Of a DNA stretch of 64,000 nt, positions 27,650 to 35,925 are shown in pieces. The position numbers and the translations under genes were made by a program. The stretch is from Bacteroidetes bacterium 46-16. Its GTDB lineage: Bacteria; Bacteroidota; Bacteroidia; Chitinophagales; Chitinophagaceae. Location of the stretch: assembly GCA_001897835.1 (NCBI GenBank), contig MKUN01000012.1, forward strand, positions 1 through 64,000, in the 5' to 3' direction. Numbering within the stretch: position 1 is the stretch's first letter; every line of letters begins with the position of its first letter. The notes under the pieces are model-generated. The model saw only the letters and a list, made by a program, of their open reading frames with translations. It was not told the DNA's origin and did no database searches.

Positions 27650-29208
27650 GGTTTTTTATTGGTTTCTATTGGCAATTTTACATAAAATGTAGTTCCCACA
27701 CCCTCTTCCGACTCAAATGATATCTTGGCTGAATGGCTGTCCAGTATTCTTTTTATGATATCCAGCCCCAGGCCGCTGCCTTCTCCCGATACTTTTGTGG
27801 TAAAGAAAGGCTCAAATATTTTGCCCTCTATCGCTTTGGGTATCCCTTTGCCCGTATCCTGTATGCTCACCACTACGTAATTATCTTCCTGGTATATGCT
27901 TATTGTGAGCGTGCCTTTATTATCCATCGCCTGCACTGCATTAACGATTAGGTTGGTCCACACCTGGTTCACCTGGTCGGGGAATACATTTACGTTGGGC
28001 ACGTCTTCATATTGCTTGACCACCTTTACACCCTGTTTTAGCCGGTTATGGTATATGGTTAGCACCGTTTCTATATTGTCTTTGATATTGGTAGGCTCAG
28101 GTGTTTCGCTGCCCGTTGTGTGCAGGTATGTTTTCAAGGCCTTTACCACGCGCGATGCCTTGTCCACAGCCATGATAATGGTCATATTATTTTTCTGTTG
28201 GTTCAGCATGTTATAGGCTATCATAATGAGGCCTTCGAACTGTGGCAGCCTGGCAAGTTTTTTCATGGCCGGCGTAACGTCAAACAGGCCTACCTGCACC
28301 AGCCGGTCTGCAATGAACCGTGCATTCTCTACGCCAAGCTCTTCCAGTTGCGACCTGAGCTCTTTTTTCTTTTCCCTTTCTTCTATCGTCGAGAGCGCTT
28401 GAGTGTGTGGCTTCGAAGTGCTTACCAGTTCCACGAAAGTGTCTTTTTCTTCCGGGGTCATTTTCGATAAGATCAACGGTAGCTTGGTGATATTCTCCAG
28501 GAAGGCGATCGATGATTCTTCAGCCGATGATTTTATGGCCCCTAAAGGAGTATTGACCTCGTGCGCCACCCCGGCCGAAACCTGGCCCAGCGCTGCCAGC
28601 TTTTCTGAGCTCAGCAGTTTGGTATAGGTCTTCATCAGTTCGTTGGTAATACGTTTTTGTGTTTCCACATAGAAAAGGAACAGCCCGAGAAAAATGGTAG
28701 CGTTAAAGATGATATTCAGTAAGAGGAATAGGCGTGTGACTTTGTCAGGGAAATGATTGCTGAAATGTAGCTTCAGGTAATCATCGGCATAGAAAGATCC
28801 TACGGTAAGTAGGATAAAAGCCCCCAGCCAAAACAGGCTCGACCTTAGGTCCAGGTAAGAGGCCGATGAGGCCAGGGCAAGAATGGCCCATAACATTACC
28901 GCGCCCGATTGCTCGAAGCCCCCCAGCCACCATTGCAGTGCAAAGGGTAGTACCAGGCTTATCGATGTTTGGATATGGCGTACTATCGAGAGATTCCTCG
29001 TCTTGTGAAAGAACCAGAAATTGGCGGCCGTGAGCACTATATACCCAAAGGGTACTATACTGGGTGCCGGTATGCCTGCAAACAATAGAAGGCAACCCCA
29101 CAAAACCCCGCCACCGCTCATAGCAGTGCCCTGGTATATCAGGAACTTCTTTTGAAAGGCTACAAGGTCGGAGTCGCCATACTTGCTGCCTATTTGCAAT
29201 AATTTCAT
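27646..29208 (-). CDS. Membrane-bound sensor histidine kinase (cassette copy 2)
   Basis: 520 residues from the ATG at 29208. Six N-terminal hydrophobic helices, H-box GVAHEVNTPLGAIKSS with His216, a long helical insert and an ATPase core (NLIVNAVQAMDNKG, GEGSGLGLDIIKRI) follow the same pattern as copy 1 at 9673-11244. The cytoplasmic half is much more alike than the membrane half, so the two kinases may sense different signals but use similar outputs. It overlaps its regulator by 4 bp. The predicted operon is kinase, regulator, receiver-cyclase. Confidence 0.92.
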   Translation of the reverse strand: MKLLQIGSKYGDSDLVAFQKKFLIYQGTAMSGGGVLWGCLLLFAGIPAPSIVPFGYIVLTAANFWFFHKTRNLSIVRHIQTSISLVLPFALQWWLGGFEQSGAVMLWAILALASSASYLDLRSSLFWLGAFILLTVGSFYADDYLKLHFSNHFPDKVTRLFLLLNIIFNATIFLGLFLFYVETQKRITNELMKTYTKLLSSEKLAALGQVSAGVAHEVNTPLGAIKSSAEESSIAFLENITKLPLILSKMTPEEKDTFVELVSTSKPHTQALSTIEEREKKKELRSQLEELGVENARFIADRLVQVGLFDVTPAMKKLARLPQFEGLIMIAYNMLNQQKNNMTIIMAVDKASRVVKALKTYLHTTGSETPEPTNIKDNIETVLTIYHNRLKQGVKVVKQYEDVPNVNVFPDQVNQVWTNLIVNAVQAMDNKGTLTISIYQEDNYVVVSIQDTGKGIPKAIEGKIFEPFFTTKVSGEGSGLGLDIIKRILDSHSAKISFESEEGVGTTFYVKLPIETNKKP

Positions 29209-29400
29209 AAGAATGTAAATGTAAACATACAAATATGTATTTGCAACAATGTATGGAATTCTTAAGGATTGAAGATGATAAACGCATAAAATGCCCCGCT
29301 CCTGTTAAGCCGGTAATAAGCCCGGAGCATATGGCCTGCTTGTTTTTTTATTTTCTATATAAGGATTTTTCGTCCGTGAGGAGTGGGGTAAACGATTTAT

Positions 29401-29457
29401 ATCCACATCGTGGACACATGAGCCTGGTTGGGCGAAAGTGTAAATACTGCTGGCCGG
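29401..29457 (+). repeat. Dispersed repeat copy A (about 57 nt)
   Basis: It begins ATCCACATCGTGGACACAT and is about three quarters identical by eye to 34016-34073, in the same orientation. Both contain TCCA/TGGA dyads and a GTG(T/C)AAAT(A/G)CTGC core. Confidence 0.65.
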
Positions 29458-29510
29458 TCCCGGCTAAAGAACATTTTCACCCATAATTCTTTTTTATTTC
29501 TTCATTTGTG

Positions 29511-29518
29511 TATATTTG
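29511..29518 (+). promoter_or_regulatory. Possible -7 box (TATATTTG) before T9SS gene
   Basis: An exact TAnnTTTG match 19 bases before the ATG at 29538. There is no TTG at 19-20 bases upstream, so the call is tentative. Confidence 0.3.
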
Positions 29519-29537
29519 AAATGAAAAAAAATAAATT

Positions 29538-30626
29538 ATGAACACCGCAAAACTACCTAAACTGCTCCTCGCATTTTTGGCTATTGGACAGTACACCCCT
29601 TCATATGCTATAGGCACTAACCCCAATTGTACAGGAGATGCTCTCACGAGCAAGATTATTGTTTCTACTGGTATCAATCACAATATCTCTGATACCACAC
29701 TTTATGATGCAGGTTACGGAGGCAATTCTTATTATACCACGCCCAACAATAATGTAGACTCTTTTTGGATCGTCTCACGCCTCACCCAGAATTATAATCC
29801 CAGGCCTGCCAGTCCATATGCCTATACGGGCGCCTATCTTAATGCCGGTGGTTTCCCTTATGTAATGAAAGTACCCAATACAGTGCTTTACACTTACTGG
29901 GCATACTTTACCCCGGGCGGCACCTGCAACCAAAATCCCACTCAGAATACAGTGCACATGAGCCAGTGGTTATCAGTTTATAGCGATGCAGGTGGCCAGA
30001 ACCCTTCTTTAGATAATGCCATTGGCGATTATTATGAATACGACAGGTGTTTTACCCTTTGTAGCAGCGATTCGCTCACCTTTAACCTCGACGTGCTTGG
30101 TGATGACCTTATTGATACCATTAAAGTCGATAATAACATACTTTATATAGCACCCAATCCTGTGGCCCATGCCCAGTATTATTGCACCGATATTATTTCA
30201 CTGCATCCCACATTATGGTTGGCCCCCGGCAGGCATGTATTGAAAATATACAACAGGGATAATGCCGGCGGTCACCTGGGCATCAATGTTAGTGGCGACA
30301 TAACGGCAAAAACCACCAGCCTGGTACCCACCAGTAGTGATGACAGGTGTACGCCTAATTTTATAGAGACAGAAGCCGTACCTGCTACTCTGCTGCCCGG
30401 CCGCGAACCTGTCATTTACCCGGTGCCTAACGATGGTAGTTTTTATGTGCTTACGGGTAGTGCAGCCAGTTCCCAGGTGTTCGACTATAGTGGCAGGTTA
30501 GTGCTGCAGCAGCAATTGCTTAAAGGCAGCAATAAGCTAAGCCTGCCTGCAGCAGTACCCGGTATCTATTTCATTCGTATCACCGATGTATATGGTACCA
30601 CTTTAAAGAAGATCACGATCCAATAA
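29538..30626 (+). CDS. Secreted T9SS type A sorting-domain protein
   Basis: 362 residues. A signal peptide (LLLAFLAIGQYTPSYA) is followed by a Cys- and Asn-rich domain of unknown type (NPNCTGDALTSKIIVSTGIN, YYTTPNNNVDSFWIVSR). The middle resembles a carbohydrate-binding or adhesion-type beta-sandwich (LAPGRHVLKIYNRDNAGGHL). The last 80 residues (VIYPVPNDGSFYV ... GIYFIRITDVYG) form the T9SS sorting domain, predicting export and surface attachment. It is a stand-alone gene followed by a strong terminator. Confidence 0.85.
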   Translation: MNTAKLPKLLLAFLAIGQYTPSYAIGTNPNCTGDALTSKIIVSTGINHNISDTTLYDAGYGGNSYYTTPNNNVDSFWIVSRLTQNYNPRPASPYAYTGAYLNAGGFPYVMKVPNTVLYTYWAYFTPGGTCNQNPTQNTVHMSQWLSVYSDAGGQNPSLDNAIGDYYEYDRCFTLCSSDSLTFNLDVLGDDLIDTIKVDNNILYIAPNPVAHAQYYCTDIISLHPTLWLAPGRHVLKIYNRDNAGGHLGINVSGDITAKTTSLVPTSSDDRCTPNFIETEAVPATLLPGREPVIYPVPNDGSFYVLTGSAASSQVFDYSGRLVLQQQLLKGSNKLSLPAAVPGIYFIRITDVYGTTLKKITIQ

Positions 30627-30644
30627 GAATATATAATCGTAACT

Positions 30645-30678
30645 AACTGCCGTGGATGTTTTCGCGGCAGTTTTTTTA
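30645..30678 (+). terminator. Terminator after T9SS gene
   Basis: Stem AACTGCCG / CGGCAGTT with a 12-nt loop and a following run of seven T. Confidence 0.75.
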
Positions 30679-30749
30679 TTCAGCTTTTCGTGGCCTGCTG
30701 CATGGTATAAGATCCTCGCTTGCTAACGCTCATATTATGCGGCATGCAC

Positions 30750-32114
30750 TTAGCAGCCCGGCTGCTTGCCATAGTCCACGCAGGGTGAGGAGAAGGAAAC
30801 GGGGATCATGTTTTGCATCAGGCCCGCTTCGGGGTGCATCCTTAACCGCTGTTCAAATGAGAATACCTGTACATGCATCTCCGCTTTTTGCAGACCCTTA
30901 AGGTATTTGCCTGCCAGCTCTGCGCTTTGTTGTTGCCCGTTGATGATCAGTTTGTCCTGCTGCTTATCTACCGTGAAGCCCTTTATCTCGTCCACAATGC
31001 CGTCCTGCAGCAAGTGCTGTACCAGTATTTGCTCTTCGCTCGCATTATTGGCCACTTTGGCCGGCTCTGCAGCAGCATTTGTTGTTGCTTCGGTTTTATT
31101 GCCATCGCCGGGGCCCGTAAAGCTGGGTGAGCACCATGCCGCTGAGCAACTGATGCCTGCAACGATAAGGATGGCAGCAGCCATCCTGCTGTAGCTAAAA
31201 GGATTCTTTTTCGTTTCCATAATACGTTTTATCCGGTTTAGTAATTGGTGTTTGTTCCCTGTGGCTGCCATGGCCAGCAGGGGTGAGTGCTTGTTTTGTG
31301 CCGCCAGTGCCGCCAGTGTATGGGCATAGAGCAGGGGCTCGCCGTTATATTGCAGCACCAGGTCGTCGCAGCAATACTCGCGTTCGCAACGGGCTATGCC
31401 CGATATCATCCATACAAAGGGATTGAAGAACAGCAGGGCCTCTGCAACACTTTGCAATATATTCACCAGGTAGTCGTGGCGCCTGATATGGGCCAGCTCG
31501 TGCAGCAGTATCGTCTCCACTTGTGCCATGCTCAGTTGGGCTATTGCTGCCGCAGGCAGCAGGATGAGGGGCTTCAGGAAGCCGATAACCACAGGTGCCT
31601 GCACACGGCTGGAAAGGGAAAGCTGTACCCGCCTTTTACTGGCCATCGTTCTTTGCAGCGATAGCAGCAGTTCATCAAGAGCAGCACTTGCCGGGAGGCG
31701 GCCCGATGACCGCAGCGCAAAGAGTGCTATGATACCCGTAAGCATACGCAGCAGCATCAGTGCCAGCCCCAGCAGGTAGCAAGCGGCCAGCCAGGGATAG
31801 GCGGCATGCAATATGCCGGGCAACTGCTTATACTTTGCTGCACCGGGTGCCTGCAAAAACTGCTCCAGGTATATAATGGTAACCCTGCCGCTGCCGGCAT
31901 GCCCGGCTGCATAAAGCTCCCGGAACGATTGCCACCATGTGCCGGCAAACCATAGCAGCAGGATGCCCAGTGCCGATAGTGCCAGGTGATAACGCGCATT
32001 GGCCGGCAGCTGCGGTGCCAGGCGAAAGAGTAGCTTTAAGGAACCATACACCAGCAGCCCCTGTGCCAGTGAGCAGAGCAGTGCCCATGCTATCGATTGT
32101 ATCCATGCTTCCAT
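30750..32114 (-). CDS. M56 family (BlaR1/MecR1-like) membrane peptidase
   Basis: 454 residues. Four or five N-terminal membrane helices enclose a gluzincin active site, HELAH (205-209), with the downstream EREYCCDDLV segment supplying the third zinc ligand. A further membrane helix (MAAAILIVAGISCSAAW) near 310-330 precedes a C-terminal domain of about 120 residues without penicillin-binding motifs. Family members release a repressor (BlaI type) upon signal. No blaI gene is adjacent, which is unusual. Two TACGA-N6-TCGTA palindromes lie before the gene. The physiological signal is unknown. Confidence 0.88.
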   Translation of the reverse strand: MEAWIQSIAWALLCSLAQGLLVYGSLKLLFRLAPQLPANARYHLALSALGILLLWFAGTWWQSFRELYAAGHAGSGRVTIIYLEQFLQAPGAAKYKQLPGILHAAYPWLAACYLLGLALMLLRMLTGIIALFALRSSGRLPASAALDELLLSLQRTMASKRRVQLSLSSRVQAPVVIGFLKPLILLPAAAIAQLSMAQVETILLHELAHIRRHDYLVNILQSVAEALLFFNPFVWMISGIARCEREYCCDDLVLQYNGEPLLYAHTLAALAAQNKHSPLLAMAATGNKHQLLNRIKRIMETKKNPFSYSRMAAAILIVAGISCSAAWCSPSFTGPGDGNKTEATTNAAAEPAKVANNASEEQILVQHLLQDGIVDEIKGFTVDKQQDKLIINGQQQSAELAGKYLKGLQKAEMHVQVFSFEQRLRMHPEAGLMQNMIPVSFSSPCVDYGKQPGC

Positions 32115-32128
32115 ATGCGTTATTTATC

Positions 32129-32168
32129 TACGAATTACTTCGTAAGCAAATGTACGATACTTTTCGTA
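32129..32168. promoter_or_regulatory. Two operator-like palindromes before the M56 gene
   Basis: Two dyads of identical architecture, TACGA-N6-TCGTA, lie at 32129-32144 and 32153-32168, with centres 24 bp apart. They are 14 and 38 bases before the start codon of the M56 gene, where a repressor would block transcription. The exact repressor is unknown; a BlaI-family protein is the obvious candidate. Confidence 0.65.
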
Positions 32169-32241
32169 AGTGCCAAACTTTCTAAAGCTTTTAGGAAAGT
32201 TTTAAGAAAGACCTGTACAGTAAATTAAGCATTGCCGATCA

Positions 32242-32745
32242 TTAAGATCTCTTCTTCTTCTTTTTGTTTGCGTCCTGCCGGTTCTCATCCCCGTATTGCA
32301 GGTAGAATTCCTTTCCTTTGCCCTTGTAATATTTCCTAAGCTTGCTGTTGATGTAGTCTGTCATGGTCATGGGCCGGAAGGTCAGGAATTTGTTTTGCTT
32401 ATCGAGCGAGAAACTCATGGCGTGGGTAGAGCTGTCGAAGCTGACCAGGAAGAAGCGCACCGCGGTCTCCATATCACCTCCACCCTCACTGGTATCAACC
32501 CCTTCGTATTTCCAGGAGTGCATCCTGCCATAAGGCTGCTCCCATTTTTTATTTTTAAGCGCGTCCAAACGCTTTTGTTTATAGGCCACTCCATCCTCAT
32601 CCGAGAACATATAGATAATACTATCCCCATTCCCGTTGTTATAATAATGCTCGTACTGTGCCATGACCTGCTCATAATCGCTGCGTGACTGGCCGAAAGC
32701 GGTGCTGCCTGATAGCAGGGCGAGGGCCCATAATAGATGTTTCAT
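32242..32745 (-). CDS. Secreted hypothetical protein
   Basis: 167 residues. A signal peptide (KHLLWALALLSGSTAFGQ) is followed by a domain with YEQVMAQYEHYYNNGNGDSI, EQPYGRMHSWKYEG and AVRFFLVSFDSSTHAMSF. The pattern is like DUF3887-type NTF2-fold domains, though not certain. The C-terminal tail is very basic (KKKKKRS), which is unusual for an exported protein. It is upstream of the M56 gene on the same strand. The operator pair lies between them, so they are likely separate transcripts. Confidence 0.65.
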   Translation of the reverse strand: MKHLLWALALLSGSTAFGQSRSDYEQVMAQYEHYYNNGNGDSIIYMFSDEDGVAYKQKRLDALKNKKWEQPYGRMHSWKYEGVDTSEGGGDMETAVRFFLVSFDSSTHAMSFSLDKQNKFLTFRPMTMTDYINSKLRKYYKGKGKEFYLQYGDENRQDANKKKKKRS

Positions 32746-32790
32746 ACGTGGTTTTTCTTAAATATACAAAATAGGGTATTATATAGTATA

Positions 32791-33879
32791 TCAATGGCGC
32801 CTTCGCTTGCTTTTCTGTATCTCTTTTTGCCAGCTATCGAAGATCTTTTGGATGTCGTCGGGGAGGTCATTGCTTCCGGTTGGAGGGTTTTTATTTTCGG
32901 AAGCGGTTTGTGTGGATATGTTGGACGGAGATGCTTGACTGTCAAGGTTTTTGGTGGTGTTGGGGTATGTGGATAGTGCTTCTGATTTGCTTCTCCCGAC
33001 CTCCGGTTGGGACAGGGTTGTTTGGTTCGGGTTTACCTCATCCCCCGGCCCCTTCTCCACTTGTGGAGAAGGGGGGACGTTGTGTGAAATTTCGCTTTGA
33101 CGGGGCTGGGGTGCAGGGCTCGACTGTATATCCCCCCGTTCCGCAACAACATTCGTTGTTTCGGAACTGTCGCCTTCCGCTGAAGAAGCGGGACTGGTAG
33201 CTGTGAAAGGGGGAATTTGTTCGGGCGCTTGGGGTCTGGCTTCCTGATCGGTGTTGTCTTGAGATTGCTTCGTGCCTCGCAATGACGCGGGTGGGGTGGA
33301 TTGCGCAGAGGCTTTGCGGGCTTCTTTCGCGGAGGCGTTCGAGGCGTTGATGTGTTCTTCGAAGGTTTCTTCCTGGCGGTGGGGGAAGTCGGCGGGGTTG
33401 TAGTATTGGTCGGCATCGTACTCGAACTCGTAGGGCTCGGCTCCTTTTTTGCGCGGGGCGTGGAGGTATTCATCTATGAAGTCGGTGAAGTAGATGGCAG
33501 CATCTTTATTGCGCTGCTCGAGCCAGCCTACAAAGTTGATCATGGCCTGGGCGCTTTCGCCACGGGATACGTTGAGCTTTACCCGTGGTATGCAGAAAAT
33601 AAGTTTGCGCAGGGTCTCGGCCTCGGCTTTGGTGGGGTAGCGGTCCTCGAAGGGGCGGTTCTTGATGGTCCAGTTGAGGTGTGAAATGTGGTTGTAGATA
33701 TCGTCCACTATTTGCGCCGGCATAAGCCTTGATGTGGCTTTGAGGGTCTTCCAGTTGCCCTGCTTCATCCATTCGTAAATGGTGCGGCTGCTGACGCCGG
33801 CACGCTCTGCTATCTGCTGCTGGCTGAGGTTGGTGTGGAAATAGAGGTTGTAGGCGCGTTCACGCGGGTCTTGTTTCAT
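32791..33879 (-). CDS. HTH protein with repeat-derived C-terminal half
   Basis: 362 residues from the ATG at 33879. The N-terminal 47 residues contain a helix-turn-helix (QQIAERAGVSSRTIYEWMK, 21-39) like the N-terminal HTH of phage terminase small subunits or gpP-type ATPases. Residues 48-190 form a second conserved part (IVDDIYNHISHLNWTIKNRP, RKLIFCIPRVKLNV). From about 195 on it is low complexity and Pro/Ser/Gln rich, and it contains peptides coded by dispersed or palindromic DNA repeats at 33262-33287, 33141-33164 and 33049-33074. The tail ends in a basic helix (KIFDSWQKEIQKSKRRRH). Function unknown. A phage origin is possible, but no phage genes are adjacent. Confidence 0.7.
   Translation of the reverse strand: MKQDPRERAYNLYFHTNLSQQQIAERAGVSSRTIYEWMKQGNWKTLKATSRLMPAQIVDDIYNHISHLNWTIKNRPFEDRYPTKAEAETLRKLIFCIPRVKLNVSRGESAQAMINFVGWLEQRNKDAAIYFTDFIDEYLHAPRKKGAEPYEFEYDADQYYNPADFPHRQEETFEEHINASNASAKEARKASAQSTPPASLRGTKQSQDNTDQEARPQAPEQIPPFTATSPASSAEGDSSETTNVVAERGDIQSSPAPQPRQSEISHNVPPSPQVEKGPGDEVNPNQTTLSQPEVGRSKSEALSTYPNTTKNLDSQASPSNISTQTASENKNPPTGSNDLPDDIQKIFDSWQKEIQKSKRRRH
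33049..33074. repeat. Palindromic element inside coding sequence
   Basis: CCCCTTCTCCAC / GTGGAGAAGGGG, a perfect 12-bp inverted repeat with a TT centre, within the HTH gene. The coded peptide includes SPQVEKGPGDE. Confidence 0.75.
33141..33164. repeat. Second palindromic element inside coding sequence
   Basis: CCGCAACAAC / GTTGTTTCGG around ATTC, 10-bp arms with one mismatch, encoding part of TTNVVAERG in the HTH gene. Confidence 0.6.
33262..33287 (-). repeat. 26-nt dispersed repeat, copy 2 (in gene)
   Basis: Reverse-complement copy of 18014-18039 with 25 of 26 identical bases. It lies within the HTH gene and is read as LRGTKQSQ without breaking the frame. Confidence 0.85.
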
Positions 33880-34015
33880 GTTGGTTGATTGAGTTGATTT
33901 GGTTGATTGGTTGTGAAGTTGGAGAGTAACGTAGAGTTTTAAGGAGATATAGTTTAAAAAATGTCTTTTTTGCCGCAAAGGTAGGATGGTGGGGAGGGCA
34001 GGAGCAAATAATCAT

Positions 34016-34073
34016 ATCCACATGATGGACACATTGGCCTTGTTTGGGCGGTGGTGCAAATGCTGCCAGTCGG
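34016..34073 (+). repeat. Dispersed repeat copy B at the edge of the AT-rich island
   Basis: Relative of 29401-29457, with about three quarters identical bases and one 1-nt gap. It sits between the HTH gene and the two-gene island, 62 bases before the stop of the island's second gene, and could mark an insertion boundary. Confidence 0.65.
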
Positions 34074-34134
34074 AGAATTCGTTTTATTAGTGGATTTAAG
34101 TTACGCTATCGCTAAACTTAAACCAGTTGGGGCC

Positions 34135-35925
34135 TTAAAGTGGATATTGGGTAAGCGTAAAGATAAAAAAATCACACGCATTTCTAATTGCAAGAAGTTG
34201 ATCATCTTCCTTAGTTGGAACATCTTTATTATAACCCCAATCACATATTCCCTTAATAACTATCCACTCTATTTGTTCTCGATGACAACTTGATTGTAAA
34301 CCTGTACCTTCCATTTCTCCACCAATAGCTTCCGGGAAATTTTTTATTAACTGATCAACAAGTTCTTTATCGTCGACAAGTTTATCGCCAGAAATAAATA
34401 ATCCAATTTCTACTTCGGCTTTATTATATGTTATGGATGCGCTATCAAACCTATTAAGAAGGGTAGGCCCTGCGGGAATATTGTGTCCTCGTTGAATGGT
34501 TGTGTCCGATGAGACTTTAGCAGACTCATAATCTTCTAATTCACGAGATACTAGAATAGTACCGATACGTTGCTTTCTTTGTTTTAATCCAAAGGCAATC
34601 CCCAGCATAATCACAAAGTCAAATTTAATTGCGTCTATTGCTTCCTTTACGATAAGTGTTGACCCACTAGTTTTAGAAGAACCCATATCTCCAAGCTTTA
34701 GCATTAAAATTTCACTTCCGTTCAAAATTCCGAAATTCCAAAACGTCAATTTTTTTAAAGTAAATGATTTAGGTATTCTCCCGATTTTTGTCATCGATTC
34801 TATAAACGATTGTGCTTCAATTTTAGTTGTAGTAACTATTAATACTCGCTTATTTTGCGAAAGTTCATTTTTAGCCATAAGAAATGGAGTATCAAAATGT
34901 TTATGTTTATTGCAAAGTATTTTAGTTATGTTAGAAAGTAGTATGTAGCTCTGTTGTAGATGTTGGGCTGGCTGTAGTTTGTTATCTATCGATTCAGAAA
35001 TATTAATGCTTTCAAAGATTCTCAATGACCACATCATGTCTTTTGTTTCATTCGCGGTAAAAGTTAACAAGGCTTCAATTGTTGAAAACAGTTCAACTTG
35101 GAACTCTTTAAAAATTGGGTTAGTTACGTAAGCAATAAATTTCCCTATATCAAACCCATTGTCCTTTATGAAAAAACTTGGGATTGAAAACCGGTTTAGT
35201 ATTTTCCTAATTATTGTTACATCGTTTAGTTGTGGATTAGATGAAAGAATGTCATAAAAAGTTAATCCCTTTAGATTGCATAGTATGTCTCCATTAAATA
35301 AATCGAGGTATCTTTTTGTGTAAAAATATGAAACAACTCGACCGGCACTTCTTCTTATTTCATTATTGTTTAGTTGCTCTTTATTGAGTAATAAATCGAG
35401 TGTTATAGCTTTGCCTTTTTCCTGATGTAAAGTTTGCTCAAATTGTTTTAAGATATTAGCCTCAAATGATCTTCTTTTTAAATTGATATCCGAGCCCTCA
35501 TCGTTAAGCCAATCTAATAGGTTATGCTTTAATGTTTTAGTTGTGGATGATTGAATGAATGTCGGATTTGTTGGCCAAAGTGTTTGATCTGCTTTGTCAA
35601 AATACATTGGATATCTATTGGAGTTGTCGGCATATATTTTCCTTCTGGATTGAATAAATTCTTCAAATGAGTGTTCGTTTGTAAGTAAATGGACTATACC
35701 TGCAACCTCTAAATGCTTTAGTAAGTCTATCGATTTTGGGAATAGTTGATTACTCTCTTGCAATAAAGAAGCACTGCTATAACAATAATTTAGAGAATTA
35801 AAAACAGCTATTACAAGAGCCTCAAGAATTATATTATCAGAATAATTAGTGTCTTCGGCTCTTCGAAGTTCCCTATCTAAAAAGTGTAGGTAGGTTGGTT
35901 GCTGTTTGTTTTTTAAGAAACTCAT
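34135..35925 (-). CDS. Large protein with C-terminal nucleoside phosphorylase (PNP/MTAN-like) domain
   Basis: 596 residues. Residues 1-350 are helical and match no family I recognise. From about 358 a purine-nucleoside phosphorylase/MTA-SAH nucleosidase fold begins: RVLIVTTTKIEAQSF, FDFVIMLGIAFG, IGTILVSRE, GGEMEGTGL (MEG sugar-binding Met/Glu, 536-540) and KGICDWGYN with Asp562 at the catalytic Asp position. The domain should act on nucleosides or nucleotides. Similar N-terminal-unknown plus PNP proteins occur as effectors in bacterial defence. It overlaps the oxidoreductase gene by 4 bp and is AT-rich against its neighbours, both signs of a transferred two-gene unit. Confidence 0.8.
   Translation of the reverse strand: MSFLKNKQQPTYLHFLDRELRRAEDTNYSDNIILEALVIAVFNSLNYCYSSASLLQESNQLFPKSIDLLKHLEVAGIVHLLTNEHSFEEFIQSRRKIYADNSNRYPMYFDKADQTLWPTNPTFIQSSTTKTLKHNLLDWLNDEGSDINLKRRSFEANILKQFEQTLHQEKGKAITLDLLLNKEQLNNNEIRRSAGRVVSYFYTKRYLDLFNGDILCNLKGLTFYDILSSNPQLNDVTIIRKILNRFSIPSFFIKDNGFDIGKFIAYVTNPIFKEFQVELFSTIEALLTFTANETKDMMWSLRIFESINISESIDNKLQPAQHLQQSYILLSNITKILCNKHKHFDTPFLMAKNELSQNKRVLIVTTTKIEAQSFIESMTKIGRIPKSFTLKKLTFWNFGILNGSEILMLKLGDMGSSKTSGSTLIVKEAIDAIKFDFVIMLGIAFGLKQRKQRIGTILVSRELEDYESAKVSSDTTIQRGHNIPAGPTLLNRFDSASITYNKAEVEIGLFISGDKLVDDKELVDQLIKNFPEAIGGEMEGTGLQSSCHREQIEWIVIKGICDWGYNKDVPTKEDDQLLAIRNACDFFIFTLTQYPL

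Larger units (their letters stand above)
29209..29537. other. Gene-free region with repeat copy A
   Basis: About 330 bases with no ORF. It carries the divergent promoter region of kinase copy 2 and the T9SS gene, a dispersed repeat at 29401-29457 and a possible -7 box at 29511. No RNA gene was recognised. Confidence 0.5.

Noticed and set aside
32791-33879. Prophage remnant around the terminase-like HTH gene
   Set aside because: No capsid, portal, tail, integrase or lysis genes are near; a single HTH is not enough.
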